Below are positions 11,899-23,141 of a stretch of 64,000 nt of DNA, one piece after another. This DNA is from Elymus sibiricus (Eukaryota > Streptophyta > Magnoliopsida > Poales > Poaceae), in assembly GCA_039707655.1 (NCBI GenBank), contig CM077667.1, positions 59,115,628 to 59,179,627 of the forward strand, written 5' to 3'. The position numbers and the translations under genes are program-made. The notes under the pieces were generated by a model, which searched no databases, had not been told where the DNA came from, and worked only from the letters and a program-made list of their open reading frames with translations. How positions within the stretch are numbered: the first letter of the stretch is position 1; every line of letters begins with the position of its first letter.

Positions 11899-11900
<2 letters not shown>

Positions 11901-12383
11901 TATAGGTATAGATATAGATATAGATAGAGCTATAATAAAGAATGTGTTGGCTGACTTATCTACAATACGCCCATGACGTCGTGTTTGGTTTATTCGACAC
12001 GTAAACACCCGGTATTCTCTCCTAAGCACACGTTAAGACTCAATTTGGTCTACAAGTTTGCATAAGTCAACTGTACCATCGATCGATCAAATTCCTCGGA
12101 TTAAAATCTCGTTGCACCATTGCCACGAGTTCCATTTTGCGTCATCGACGACGCACGTGCACACGTCGCCTAGCTTATCCGGCCGTCCCCATTTAAAAAT
12201 GTTAGAGGCGCGAGATAGTCAGTCAACCAAGATATGCCTCATCATAAAAGCTAGTAGTAGACTAGTAGCAGATGCTAGAACCTAGAAGCGCATTGGTATC
12301 ACGTATAGCCGCCGTCCAGTGCAAGCCCGGGCATCAGGACAGAACTTAGTGAGGTCGAAACCATTACTTTCCATCCATCAGCC

Positions 12384-14011
12384 ATGATTTCGGGGGTCTC
12401 GTCTCCTCGGAAGCTCTTGCTGCTGGCAGCCGCTCTTCTTGCGCTGTCTGCGGCCATGGCGGCGTCGCGTGCGCCGGTGAACCAGAGCAGCTGCTACAAG
12501 CGTCTATTCAGCTTCGGTGACTCTCTGATCGACACCGGGAACTACATCGTCCACTTCTCTGCCACACCGGGTCCGGTCGTGGAGTTGCCATACGGCGAGA
12601 CCTTCTTCGGCCGCCCCACAGGCCGCTGGTCCGATGGCCGGCTCATCGTCGACTTCATCGGTAAGTGCTTCGGCGACGACGATGATGTACACCAGGCGTG
12701 CTTAAGTACTGCCCATCTTATAGAACCTTATCTTATACTCCCTCCGTTCCTAAATATAAGATCTTTTAAAGATTTTACTATGGACTACATATGGAGCAAA
12801 ATAAGTGAATATATACTCTATAATATGTCTATATACATCCATATGTAGTTCATAGTGGAATCTCTAAAAGGTCTTATATTTAGAAACGGACAGAGTGAAT
12901 AATATACGCCTGAATCCCTGATGCATGATACGGCATATCTGCAGTGGAGAGGCTGGGTTTCCTTAGTGGAATTTCTAAAAGGTCTTATATTTAGGAACGG
13001 ACAGAGTGAATAATATACGCCTGAATCCCTGATGCATGATGCATGATACGGCGTATCTGCAGTGGAGAGGCTGGGTTTCCCTTACTGGCCAGCGTACCTG
13101 CAGGCGGCGGCCGGTAAGTCACTGGCGGAGGAGTTCCGGTACGGTGTGAATTTCGCGGTGGCCTCCGCCACGGCGCTTAGCCGGGATTTCTTCAGGAAGA
13201 AGCACCTCCAAGTTGACCTGATGCCCCCCTACTCCCTCGACGTCCAGATCGGGTTGTTCAAGAACGTTTTCGCCGTGCTTGGCTCCACCGACCAAGGTGA
13301 TGTGTAGGACAAAAATTAATGCATGCATGTCGCCATGGCTACGCAACGCACTGACCATACATATTATGTCTATCACATCAACACGGCCATGCAGAGAGGA
13401 AGGCGGTAATGGCGAGCTCGCTGTTCCTGATGGGGGAGATCGGCGCCAATGACTACATCCAGCCCTTGTTCCAGAACAAGACGCTCGAATGGGTCAGGCC
13501 CCTCGTGCCCCGGGTCATCACCTCAATCGCTCTGTCCATTGAGGCTCTAATCGAGCTGGGCGCCAAGACCATGTATGTGCCAGGCGTGTTCCCCATGGGG
13601 TGCACCCCGCTGTTCCTGGGCATCTTCTCTGGCGACGACCGCGACCCTGCCACGGGCTGCCTCCGGTCGCTCAACGACCTCACCCTCGTCCACAACTACA
13701 TGCTGAAATCCAAGCTCGACGAGCTCCGCCGCGACCACCCTGGCGTCTCCATCACTTATGTCGACTACTACGATGAGGTGCTCAGCCTCGTCACCAAGCC
13801 GCTGGAGAATGGGTTTGCTATGGAGACGGTGCTGGACGCGTGCTACCCCGTCTTCGTTCCTCGAAGGGAGGCGGTGCCGTGCCCGGACCCGTCGAGGTAC
13901 GTGTGGTGGGACGGTGTGCACTTGACGGAGGCAGCGTACAAGATCATGGTACGCGGGATCCTCGGCGGCCCGTTTTCCATGCCGCCAAACATGTCCACAT
14001 GCAACCGCTAG
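12384..14011 (+). CDS. GDSL esterase/lipase, three exons, about 375 aa
   Basis: Predicted exons are 12384-12660, 13063-13296 and 13395-14011. Both introns have GT-AG borders and phase 1, and the exons total 1128 bp, or 375 residues. The N-terminus has a secretion signal ([17 protein letters not shown]). Block I reads [12 protein letters not shown] with the nucleophilic Ser near residue 51. [12 protein letters not shown] follows, then the GANDY block with the oxyanion Asn, and [12 protein letters not shown] with the Asp and His of the catalytic triad. Plant GDSL proteins are secreted ester hydrolases; the substrate cannot be read from sequence. The segment before block V ([21 protein letters not shown]) lacks the Gly-rich, Cys-containing stretch usual in this clade, so it may carry a small internal replacement. 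Intron 1 holds a Stowaway element and a duplicated splice acceptor. It looks like a host gene, and expression is plausible. Confidence 0.85.
12738..12897. mobile_element. Stowaway MITE in GDSL intron 1
   Basis: It starts CTCCCTCCGTTCCTAAATATAAG-like after a TA (12736-12737) and ends with the complementary CTTATATTTAGAAACGGACAGAGTG. The right end has changed from the usual GGAGGGAG. The terminal inverted repeats pair over about 25 bp. It lies wholly within intron 1. Confidence 0.8.
12853..13080 (+). repeat. Tandem duplication across the intron 1/exon 2 junction
   Basis: The text from 'tagtggaatctctaaaagg' through GCATATCTGCAGTGGAGAGG to GGGTTTCC (about 12853-12962) is repeated at about 12964-13080. 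Both copies include the right half of the Stowaway and the splice acceptor CTGCAG with the first 19 bases of exon 2. In the downstream copy the frame continues. Using the upstream acceptor would add about ten codons and then reach a stop. Confidence 0.85.
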
Positions 14012-14036
14012 ACCTGCGTGCCTGGTAGAGATGCTA

Positions 14037-14276
14037 CTCCCTCCACTTCTTTATACGACACCACTCCTTATTTTTATGTCTAAATAAATTTGACCATTAA
14101 TTTACCAACAAAATAATGAGTTATAGGCCATAAAAAATATGTCACTGGATGCACGTTCAAAGAACTTCTGGATGATATATTTTTGATAGTATACAATTCA
14201 TATTATGTTGAAAAAAATATATAATTCAAAGTTTGACATGAAAAACGAAATGGTCTTGTATAAAAAATAAAGGGAG
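14037..14276. mobile_element. Stowaway MITE downstream of the GDSL gene
   Basis: It is flanked by TA dinucleotides (14035-14036, 14277-14278). The left end CTCCCTCCACTTCTTTATAC pairs with the right end GTATAAAAAATAAAGGGAG. At 240 bp with no coding sequence it is a typical Tc1/mariner-derived MITE. It lies 26 bp after the GDSL stop and so may fall in the 3' UTR. Confidence 0.85.
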
Positions 14277-14639
14277 TACGTCAGGTAACAGAGGTGCTTG
14301 TTATGGTTTCATTCTCGGAAAGTTGTAGTGTAGGACGAGCTCCCTGGTACCCACTATCTCTGCCTTTCATTCTCGGAAAGTTGTAGTGTAGACCGTCTAT
14401 TCATTCTCAAAGAATTTCAACTTCACCCGCAAAAAAAAAAAGAATTTCAGCTTGTTGCTTTTTTACCATATGCCGAGAGAGTCGGATAAATGCACATATG
14501 TACTAGTGAAATTTACAGCTTCGTTTCGTGAAGGTAGACATGTCTAATTTTTGGGGTCCCCAGAACCCTATTGTATCCCTATGAACATTTCTGATCAATA
14601 AAATTTCCGTTCCCTAAAATATACTAGAGAAATACTAGA

Positions 14640-15260
14640 GATGTTACAGAGGCTGATTTGGGGCACGCAAGTGCGGGGTACTGAGTTATAGTCCGCCATT
14701 TATAAACTATCACATGCAGGCCCACTTGCAGCATGTGAACATTTCCTTGTAGGATGCACGTCCATGCTCATTGCAAAGCCCCTCTTCCGTTCCCATTCCC
14801 TGTTTCTAGCCGTCTTTCTAATGTTCAAGGTAACTTGCGTATATAAACTGATGCGAACCGGTCTAGAGTAGCGATGTGGGACTAATAACATGAAACATTC
14901 ATGAAGAGTTGGTTGCAGGCTTGCAGCCATGTTTCGATCGGATGGACGGTCTTGAGTTCGTTGACATAGCGTTGGCTTTCTTTTTCACACATGACTCAGC
15001 GATCCATAAGAAAGAGCCTAGCGTCGGCTTTTGTTTCTCACACGTGAATCAGCGGTCCATAAGAAAGGCCTGGCAGTGTTGTAGGACGAACGAACAAAAA
15101 AACCACTCGTGTGGCAAACATGGCCCATGAGTGAAATTCGTAAATCAAGGGAAGGGACGTATGAAAATCTGTTATCAAAACTCACAAGACAGACGAAACT
15201 ATAATGAAGGACGTAAATTCGGGAGGAAGAGGCGTTTACCACTTTATTAGTAGGTATAGA
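14640..15260 (-). mobile_element. Helitron-like 5' terminal segment
   Basis: On the minus strand this begins at 15260 with TCTATACCTACTAATAAAG after a host A, the type of start expected of a grass Helitron. It also contains a stretch (14840-14895) resembling 11160-11210 of Helitron 2 ('aactg-tg-gaa', then 'gcgatgtgggact-at' and ACATGAAA). The 3' end could not be located, so the length is uncertain. No coding region was found. Confidence 0.4.
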
Positions 15261-15609
15261 TTTACTAATTCTCAGTAAGATGATAATTAGTCAATCTCAA
15301 TCATCCCCACAACCGTGGATTTCTTTGGACCAAGATTCACACGTCCCACGTGTTGGATGGTTGTTGCATGACGGTTGTCTACTGTCTCGGGGCGACGATG
15401 CGTGCCTGGCCATCCAGCAATATAGGAATAAAACCATAATACCCAAGCATCCCACTGTGTAATTTATTTAGATCTTTTGATGGATTTAAATTTGAAAGAT
15501 ATGGTAACCAAACTCTTCCACTTTGTATGAATATAAAAAAACTCTTCTACTTTATTTCACAGTGCCAACTCTAGTCTAATTAATAAGGAATGTTGAAACC
15601 AACTAACTG

Positions 15610-16203
15610 GATGCCAAGCTAGTGAATAACTATATCTCAACTCCTGAGGTGTGTGTGCCTATATAAGGTTCCCGCATATATGAAGCTCTTAATTTAGTTG
15701 CACTACTATTGTGTGTGTAATGTGTACATGCATTCAATATATCGTGTGTGCAACCACTCTCAAATGATCTTGCGTAACTGCTCGTACATCAATGATATGT
15801 TTAGGAAAATGAGGCACCGGGGAACGAGGGGACCTAACCTGCTCGGCAACAAGAATGAATTTATCTTCGTTCCCAATGATGAGGTCTCTCCTTCATGTTA
15901 GAATGAGTAGTGTACCTACAGGCAGGATGTCGACTACCTACACAACATTAACGCTTGGGCTGGACAGTGGGGCACTAATCTCGGCATTGGCTTGATCAGG
16001 AGATAGGGCTGCCACTACAAACATGATATATAGATTGCCGCAAAGGAAGGCTGCCTTGAAAGGGAACGACGGCTTTGGCCAAGAACTTGACTTGGGTACT
16101 CCGTGCATCATCATCCTCTCCTCTGTCCCCGTCGAAGAAACCACACCTCATTGTCTGGGCCAGACCTCCCCATAGCCAAGCGAATCCAAGCCCAATCGAG
16201 GCT
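15610..16203. repeat. Dispersed block A, copy 2 (pairs with 1585-2198)
   Basis: This is collinear with 1585-2198 with many single-base differences and small indels. It contains the same interrupted reading frame. Downstream of 16203 the copies diverge: this copy runs into block E, whereas copy 1 runs into the segment shared with 40300. From 15261 to 15609 I see nothing recognisable. Confidence 0.7.
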
Positions 16204-16379
16204 CCCTCCAGATCGGGAGTCACCGCGCGTCAGAAACTGGCTGCCGCCGCTGCAGTCCTGGCTTGGCCCGACGACGCTCTCCTGAGGCAGGAGGGGAGAG
16301 GGACAGGCGGGGGAGGCTCCCGGCGGATGGATCTCGGCGCTCTGGTGTGGCCCGTTTGAGACGCACAGGAGCGAGAGCA

Positions 16380-17430
16380 CTTTACACATATTGCATCACA
16401 TAATTTGAACGCAACTCTTGAGGTGACAAATTCTCTGATCATGGATACCACTCCAGCACATCAAAACATAGCAAAGTATAACTCTAGATATTGCTTGGAC
16501 CAGATGGCACCGATCTGATAACATATCCATTAGCAACAAGCATTGCAACCATTATTTAGGCAAATGCTATATGCCTAGACTCATTCCAGCGGCGAAAAAA
16601 GCACACACTATATGCATGTTAATTCTGAAACATTACTAGTTCCCCTTGGCCACAAGCACACATTATGCATGTTATTCATTCTGTTTGAAAATGTGGCAAC
16701 ACTATAGCTTATGTTCCAGACAAGAAAATTGGAATTGACAAACCTATATAGGAGTACATTTTCCAAGCAACAATGACACACGGCCTATATAGGTTTACCT
16801 ACGAGTTGGAGTTGAAGAAAATTCTCAAATCCACTCTTTACCAAAGTCGCACATCGACGCAGACAAGGCCACGGCTCAATTTCAACAGTACCAGCCTCGC
16901 CCCACATTCAATGTTTTAGTATCTACCAATTGTCTTCACTGGCTCCTCGTGCGTGAGAAAACATTCAGTTGGATATAGCAATAGTGACGACTGAGTAGAG
17001 GATTTACCTACGAGGGAACCACTCTGCATGTGCAATGTCTATTGCCTCCAGGCACTTATGCCCATGTTCTTCCCTGCGCCAACCATGAACAGGAAACTAG
17101 TTAGGACAAAAGAAATGTCGTTCTTTGTGAAGGAGCAGACAAATTAAAGAACAAATTCTATAAATAGTGCTACTGAAGCAACATCAGAGAGCCCAAATCC
17201 CATGCGATTATCTCAAAGGAATTTGAATGCTCAGAACACAAAGTTTCTAATAATATAATGAAACCATGATGATACAGTGAGGGAATCAACTAAATCTATC
17301 ATTGTATTTGCAAACTAAATCAGACCTAGCACCCAGCAAAACAAGAACCCATCCAGGTACTCGCACGAGACCAACATCACATTCAACATCATCCCAAGAC
17401 GACTAGGTCAGGTTTAAACTTTTGGGGGTA
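16380..17430 (-). repeat. Dispersed block E, copy 1 (short form of 58960-61850)
   Basis: From 'attgcatcacataatttgaa' onward this aligns with 58960-61850 but lacks the hAT insertion at 59241-60865 and about 200 bp near 61025-61240. On the minus strand it contains a candidate exon with GT-AG borders (about 17005-17075) whose open frame includes GHKCLEAIDIAH, matching 61431-61496. It therefore looks like a duplicate of the 3' part of an unidentified gene. The following 17431-18230 shows no clear gene. Confidence 0.6.
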
Positions 17431-17860
17431 AACTATGCCTTACCAGAACAACTTTTGGGGGTAAACTAGGCTCACAACCAAGGTGGCTTCATTGGTTTAA
17501 GATCCCGGACAACCCAGGTGGCTCAGGCGGCTTATGAAACCACAAAGAGGATTCCCAGTGTGGAGTCCTCATGGGGGCACATATGGTTCGTTGCTGCAGT
17601 CATGCTCTTCAAGGGCAAGAGCTGGTTCTCATCATCGACAACTTGTCAGTGTTAGGGGTTGTTAATTTTCAGTCTTGGAAATTTCCTTTTGTAAATCAGC
17701 AGTTGTGTCGTTCTTATCTGAATAATGTAGCCTGTGTTTAGAAGAAAAAAAACTAGAGATGCTACATCTACGGATTGGTTATTATGAAATTTATTTTACC
17801 GGATGATGTGGCGGTTTTTTATGGTAATTAATAGGGGAAGGTGACCCACACTAAAACTTA

Positions 17861-17891
17861 GGGGGGTTGGGGGGGGGGGGGGGGGGGGGGG
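17861..17891 (+). repeat. Poly-G tract
   Basis: GGGGGGTT is followed by an uninterrupted run of 23 G. It could form G-quadruplexes and is also a typical site of sequencing and assembly error. Confidence 0.9.
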
Positions 17892-18379
17892 AGATTTGTG
17901 CTGTGGAAAGCGGTATGTATGTTTTCTATGTAGTATAATCACATGTAACTACGTACATATTCCTTTTTGATCTTTAAAAAATACATGGTATTTTGTACAT
18001 TCACTGAATTGAACATATTTGAATGTCAAAATGTTCGAGATGCTTTCTTGAATGTTATGACTGAATACCTAGTAAAGCTCATTCAATCATGACATTCAGT
18101 ATTTCTGTCACAACAACATCTCAATCTACTCTCAATACATTCACTTTATTTGCTGCTCTAAGTCTGAAACTTGGCTAGTTGGCTTCTACAGAGTTCAACG
18201 TCAACCTTTTAGCTATGACTAGCTAGGTGCAGTCATGGCAGTACCCGTCGTCCTCTCTCTTGGGGCGGTGCAAGATCCGCGAATGGACGCTTGCTTGGCA
18301 CCTCATTCAGTCCTCTGGAGGCGTGAACATGACGGCGCGGTGCAGCCATGGCCCATGGGAGCTCCACACACTACCAGAA

Positions 18380-18830
18380 TTTATGCCGACGCCGACGGCC
18401 TCGTCTATACCGACGGCCACCGTCGGCATATACGGCAGTATGCCGACGGCCGATGGCCGACCGTCGGCGTATCCAGGCCGTCGGCATACCTCCATCTATG
18501 CCTACGGTGGCCGTCGGCATAGCTAGGCCGTCGGCATACCTACATCTATGCCTACGGTTGCCGTCGGCGTAGCATCACCGTCGGCATATGTGTGGGCCCG
18601 GCCGCCCCGGTTCTAACAGCCGGTTGCCGCCGTTAAACGTATGCCGACGGCCCTAACGTCGACCGTCGGCATACCTCTCCGCGCCACGTCATCGATCCGC
18701 GGCACCGTGGGCCCGAAGATATGCCGACGGCTGCCGTCGGCGTACCTTCGGGTCCACGGTGCCGCGGATCGATGACGTGGCGCTGAGAGATATGCCGATG
18801 GCTTAACTGTCGGCATATCTACGTTCAATT
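18380..18830. repeat. CACTA left subterminal repeats
   Basis: At least 15 copies of TATGCCGACGG or its complement CCGTCGGCATA occur, often as back-to-back inverted pairs. A longer palindromic pair built on 'gtcatcgatccgcggcac' lies at 18685-18780. Subterminal motif clusters bind the element's TnpA-type protein in En/Spm; the same role is inferred here. Confidence 0.85.
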
Positions 18831-18954
18831 TTTTTAATTCTTTTTTTTATATATAATTTTTTTTCAAAAAAAATTCCAAAAATTAAATCGTGTCTTATCT
18901 ATACATAAACACACATAGATACACCACGCGTGTCTCTTGGGCCGAGTTTACCGC

Positions 18955-21900
18955 CCCGTCAACTCTCGCAGGGTTAGGCGGGACGGATGTTGTTTGGGGG
19001 GTAGCTATGCCGCCAAGTCTTCCTCTCGGCCCTCCTACACGTCCGGAAGTGCGGTGGCGGTTGCAAGCACGGGCTCCGTGGTGTGACCCCCCTCACCGAC
19101 GTCCCCGCCGCCGTCGCACGGAGGGGGGGAACGACCACGTCGGCCAGTAACGGAGGGAATCTTGCGTTGGGTTGTGCCCGGACCTTGATACGAAGTGTAC
19201 CTAGGGGCTGGGCTATCACATCCAGGTGAAAATGTCCATCGGTCAAACCCCGTCCGGTGAAAGTCAAAGGCGTAGACCGCCCGGTCAACTCTCGCAGGGT
19301 TAGACGGGACGGGTGTAGTTTGGGGGTTAGCTATGCCGCCGGGTCTTTCTCTGGGCCCTCCTATACGTCCGGAAGTGCGGTGGCGGGTGCTAGCACACGG
19401 CACGCGGCTCCGTGGTGTGCCCCCCCTCACCGACGTCGCCGCCGCCGTCGCACGGAGGGGGGGAACGGCCACGTCCGGCAGTAACGGAGGGAATCTTGGT
19501 GTGGGTTGTGCCCGGACCTTGATACGAAGTGTACCTAGCGGCTGGCCTATCACATCCAGGTGAAAATGTCCATCGGTCAAACCCCGTCCGGCGAAAGTCA
19601 AAGGCGTAGACCGCCCGGTCAACTCTCGCAGGGTTAGACGGGACGTGTGTAGTTTGGGGGGTAGCTATGCCGCCGGGTCTTTATCTGGGCCCTCCAACAT
19701 GTCCGGAAGTGCGGTGGCGGGTGCAAGCACCCGGCACGGGGCTCCATAGTGTGACCCCGCTCACCGACGTCGCCGCCGCCGTCGCACGGAGGTGGGAGGG
19801 GGAACGGACACGTTGGGCAGTAACGGAGGGAATCTTGCGTTGGGTTGTGCCCGGACCTTGATACGAAGTGTACCTAGGGGCAGGGCTATCACATCCAGGT
19901 GAAAATGTCCATCGGTCAAACCCCGTCCGGCGAAAGTCAAAGGCGTAGACCGCCCGGTCAACTCTCGCAGGGTTAGACGGGACGGGTGTAGTTTGGGGGG
20001 TAGCTATGCCGCCAGGTCTTTCTCTGGGCCCTCCTACACGTCCGGAAGTGCGGTGGTGGGTGCAAGCACACGACACGCGGCTCCGTGGTGTGACCCCCCT
20101 CACCGACGTCGCCGCCGCCGTCGCACGGAGGGGGGGGGGGGGAACGGCCACGCCGGGCAGTAACGGAGGGAATCGTGGTGTGGGTTGTGCCCGGACCTTG
20201 ATACGAAGTGTACCTAGGGGCTGGGCTATCACATCCAGGTGAAAATGTCCATCGGTCAAACCCCGTCCGGCAAAAGTCAAAGGCGTAGACCGCCCGGTCA
20301 ACTATCGCAGGGTTAGACGGGACGGGTGTAGTTTGGGGGGGGGGGGTAGCTATGCCGCCGGGTCTTTCTCTGGGCCCTCCTACATGTCCGGAAGTGCGGT
20401 GGCGGGTGCAAGCACATGGCACGCGGCTCCGTGGTGTGACCCCCTCACCGACATCGCCGCCGCCGTCGCATGGAGGGGGGGGGAACGGCCACGTCGGGCA
20501 GTAACGGAGGGAATCTTGCATTGGGTTGTGCCCGGACCCTGATACGAAGTGTACCTAGGGTCTGGGCTATCACATCCAGGTGAAAATGTCCATCGGTCAA
20601 ACCCCGTCCGGCAAAAGTCAAAGGCGTAGACCGCCCGGTCAACTCTTGCAGGGTTAGACGGGACGGGTGTAGTTTGGGGGGTAGCTATGCTGCCAGGTCT
20701 TTCTCTATGCCCTCCTACACGTCCGGAAGTGCGGTGGCGGGTGCAAGTACACGGCACGCAGCTCCGTGGTGTGACCCCCCTCACCGACGTCGCCGCCGCC
20801 GTCGCACGGAGCGGGGAATGGCCACGTCGGGCAGTAACGGAGGGAATCTTGGTGTGGTTTGTGCCCGGACCTTGATACGAAGTGTACCTAGGGGCTCGGC
20901 TATCACATCTAGGTGAAAATGTCCATCGGTCAAACCCCGTCCGGCGAAAGTCAAAGGCGTAGACCGCCCGTGCAACTCTCACAGGGTTATACTGGACGTG
21001 TGTAGTTTGGGGGGTAGCTATGCCGCCGGGTCTTTATCTGGGCCCTCCTACACGTCCGGAAGTGCGGTGGCGGGTGCAAGCACCCCGCACGGGGCCCCGT
21101 GGTGTGGCCCCCCTCACCGACGTCGCCGCCGCCGTCGCACGGAGGAGGGGAACGGCCACGTCGGGCAGTAATGGAGGGAATTTTGCGTTGGGTTGTGCCC
21201 GGACCTTGATACGAAGTGTACCTAGGGGCTGGGCTATCACATCCAGGTGAAAATGTCCAGCGGTCAAACCCCGTCCGGCGAAAGTCAAAGGCGTAAACCC
21301 CCGGTCAACTCTCGCAGTGTTAGACGGGACGGGTGTAGTTTGGGGGGTAGCTATGCCGCCGGGTCTTTCTCTGGGCCCTCCTACACGTCCGGAAGTGCGG
21401 TGGCGGGTGCAAGCACATGGCACGCGGCTCCGTGGTGTGACCCCCCTCACCGACGTCGCCGCCGCCGTCGCACGGAGGGGGGAATGGCCTCGTCGGGCAG
21501 TAACGGAGGGAATCTTGGTGTGGTTTGTGCCCGGACATTGATACGAAGTGTACCTAGGGGCTCGGCTATCACATCTAGGTGAAAATGTCCATCGGTCAAA
21601 CCCCGTCCGGCGAAGGTCAAAGGCGTAGACCGCCCGGTCAACTCTCACAGGGTTAGACGGGACGTGTGTAGTTTGGGGGGTAGCTATGCCGCCGGGTCTT
21701 TATCTGGGCCCTCCTACACGTCCGGAAGTGCGGTGGCGGGTGCAAGCACCCCGCACGGGGCTCCGTGGTGTGACCCCCCTCACCGACGTCGTCGCCGCCG
21801 TCGCACGGAGGGGGGGAACGGCCACGTCGGGCAGTAATGGAGGGAATCTTGCGTTGGGTTGTGCCCGGACCTTGATACGAAGTGTACCTAGGGGCTGGGC

Positions 21901-23136
21901 TATCACATCCAGGTGAAAATGTCCAGCGGTCAAACCCCGTCCGGCGAAAGTCAAAGGCGTAAACCGCCCGGTGAACTCTCGCAGGGTTAGACGGGACGGG
22001 TGTAGTTTGGGGGGTAGCTATGCCGCCAGGTCTTTCTCTGGGCCCTCCTTCACGTCCGGAAGTGCGGTGGCGGGTGCAAGCACATGGCACGCGGCTCCGT
22101 GGTGTGACCCCCCTCACCGACGTCGCCGCCGCCGTCGCACGGAGGGGCGGAACGGCCACGTCGGGCAGTAACGGAGGGAATCTTGGTGTGGGTTGTTCCC
22201 GGACCTTGATACGAAGTGTACCTAGGGGTTGGGCTATCACATCCAGGTGAAAATGTCCATCGATCAAACCCCGTCCGGCGAAAGTCAAAGGCGTAGACCG
22301 CCCGGTCAACTCTCGCAGGTTTAGACGGGACGGGTGTAGTTTGGGGGGTAGCTATGCCGCCAGGTCTTTCTCTGGGCCCTCCTACACGTCCGGAAGTGCG
22401 GTGGCGGGTGCAAGCACACGGCACGCGGCTCCGTGGTGTGACCCCCCTAACCGACGTCACCGCCGCCGTCTCACGGAGGGGGGAATGGCCACGTTGGGCA
22501 GTAACGGAGGGAATCTTGGTGTGGTTTGTGCCCGGACCTTGATACGAAGTGTACCTAGGGGCTCGGCTATCACATCTAGGTGAAAATGTCCATCGGTCAA
22601 ACCCCGTCCGGCGAAAGTCAAAGGCGTAGACCGCCCGGTCAACTCTCACAGGGTTAGACGGGACGTGTGTAGTTTGGGGGGTAGCTATGCCGCCGGGTCT
22701 TTATCTGGGCCCTCCTACACGTCCGGAAGTGCGGTGGCGGGTGCAAGCACCCGGCACGGGGCTCCGTGGTGTGACCCCCCTCACCGACGTCGCCGCCGCC
22801 GTCGCACGGAGGGGGGGAACGGCCACGTCGGGCAGTAATGGAGGGAATCTTGCGTTGGGTTGTGCCCGGACCTTGATACGAAGTGTACCTAGGGGCTGGG
22901 CTATCACATCCAGGTGAAAATGTCCAGCGGTCAAACCCCGTCCGGCGAAAGTCAAAGGCGTAAACCGCCCGGTCAACTCTCGCAGGGTTAGACGGGACGG
23001 GTGTAGTTTGGGGGATAGCTATGCCGCCAGGTCTTTCTCTGGGCCCTCCTACACGTCCGGAAGTGCGGTGACGGGTGCAAGCACACGGCACGCGGCTCCT
23101 TGGTGTGACCCCCCTCACCGACGTCGCCGCCGCCGT
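18955..23136. repeat. 334-bp tandem array inside the CACTA (about 12.5 units)
   Basis: The landmark TAGCTATGCCGCC recurs at 19002, 19328, 19662, 20001, 20347, 20682, 21015, 21348, 21681, 22015, 22349, 22682 and 23016; the usual spacing is 333-335 bp. Each unit contains GTAGTTTGGGG, CTCACCGACGTCGCC and GATACGAAGTGTACC. Two main variants exist, marked TCTTTCTCTGG and TCTTTATCTGG, and from 20682 on they alternate mostly as a 667-bp dimer. Because 334 is not a multiple of three, the open frames that run through several units are artefacts. The array is cut at 23136 by the copia fragment and resumes at 27998. Confidence 0.93.
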
Positions 23137-23141
23137 TAAGC

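Larger units (their letters stand above)
10251..11915 (-). mobile_element. Putative Helitron 2 with AT-repeat ends
   Basis: Near 10297-10316 the hairpin text GCCCGTGCGTTGCAACGGGG recurs, followed on the minus strand by ATATGTCTTAGT, a slightly altered terminus (CTTAG instead of CTAG). The other end is the TTTATTAGTA region at 11775-11790 plus GGTATAGGTATAGA near 11898-11912. The 115 bp next to it (11675-11790) closely repeats 10130-10250, so Helitrons 1 and 2 share a 5' end. The interior carries a complete SINE and promoter-like sequence also seen near 14830-14890. No coding gene is recognised. Confidence 0.5.

Noticed and set aside
18380..18830. CRISPR-like regular repeats (GCCGTCGGCATA and complement)
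   Set aside because: The repeats are in both orientations, irregularly spaced and tied to CACTA ends in a eukaryotic genome. They are transposase-binding-type subterminal repeats.
18974..23118. Long minus-strand open frames (up to 218 codons) with repeated RSTPLTF and TSVRGVTPRS phrases, looking like a repeat-protein family
   Set aside because: They arise from the 334-bp GC-rich array read in shifting frames. No start, splice or domain logic is visible, and every unit has comparable frames on both strands.
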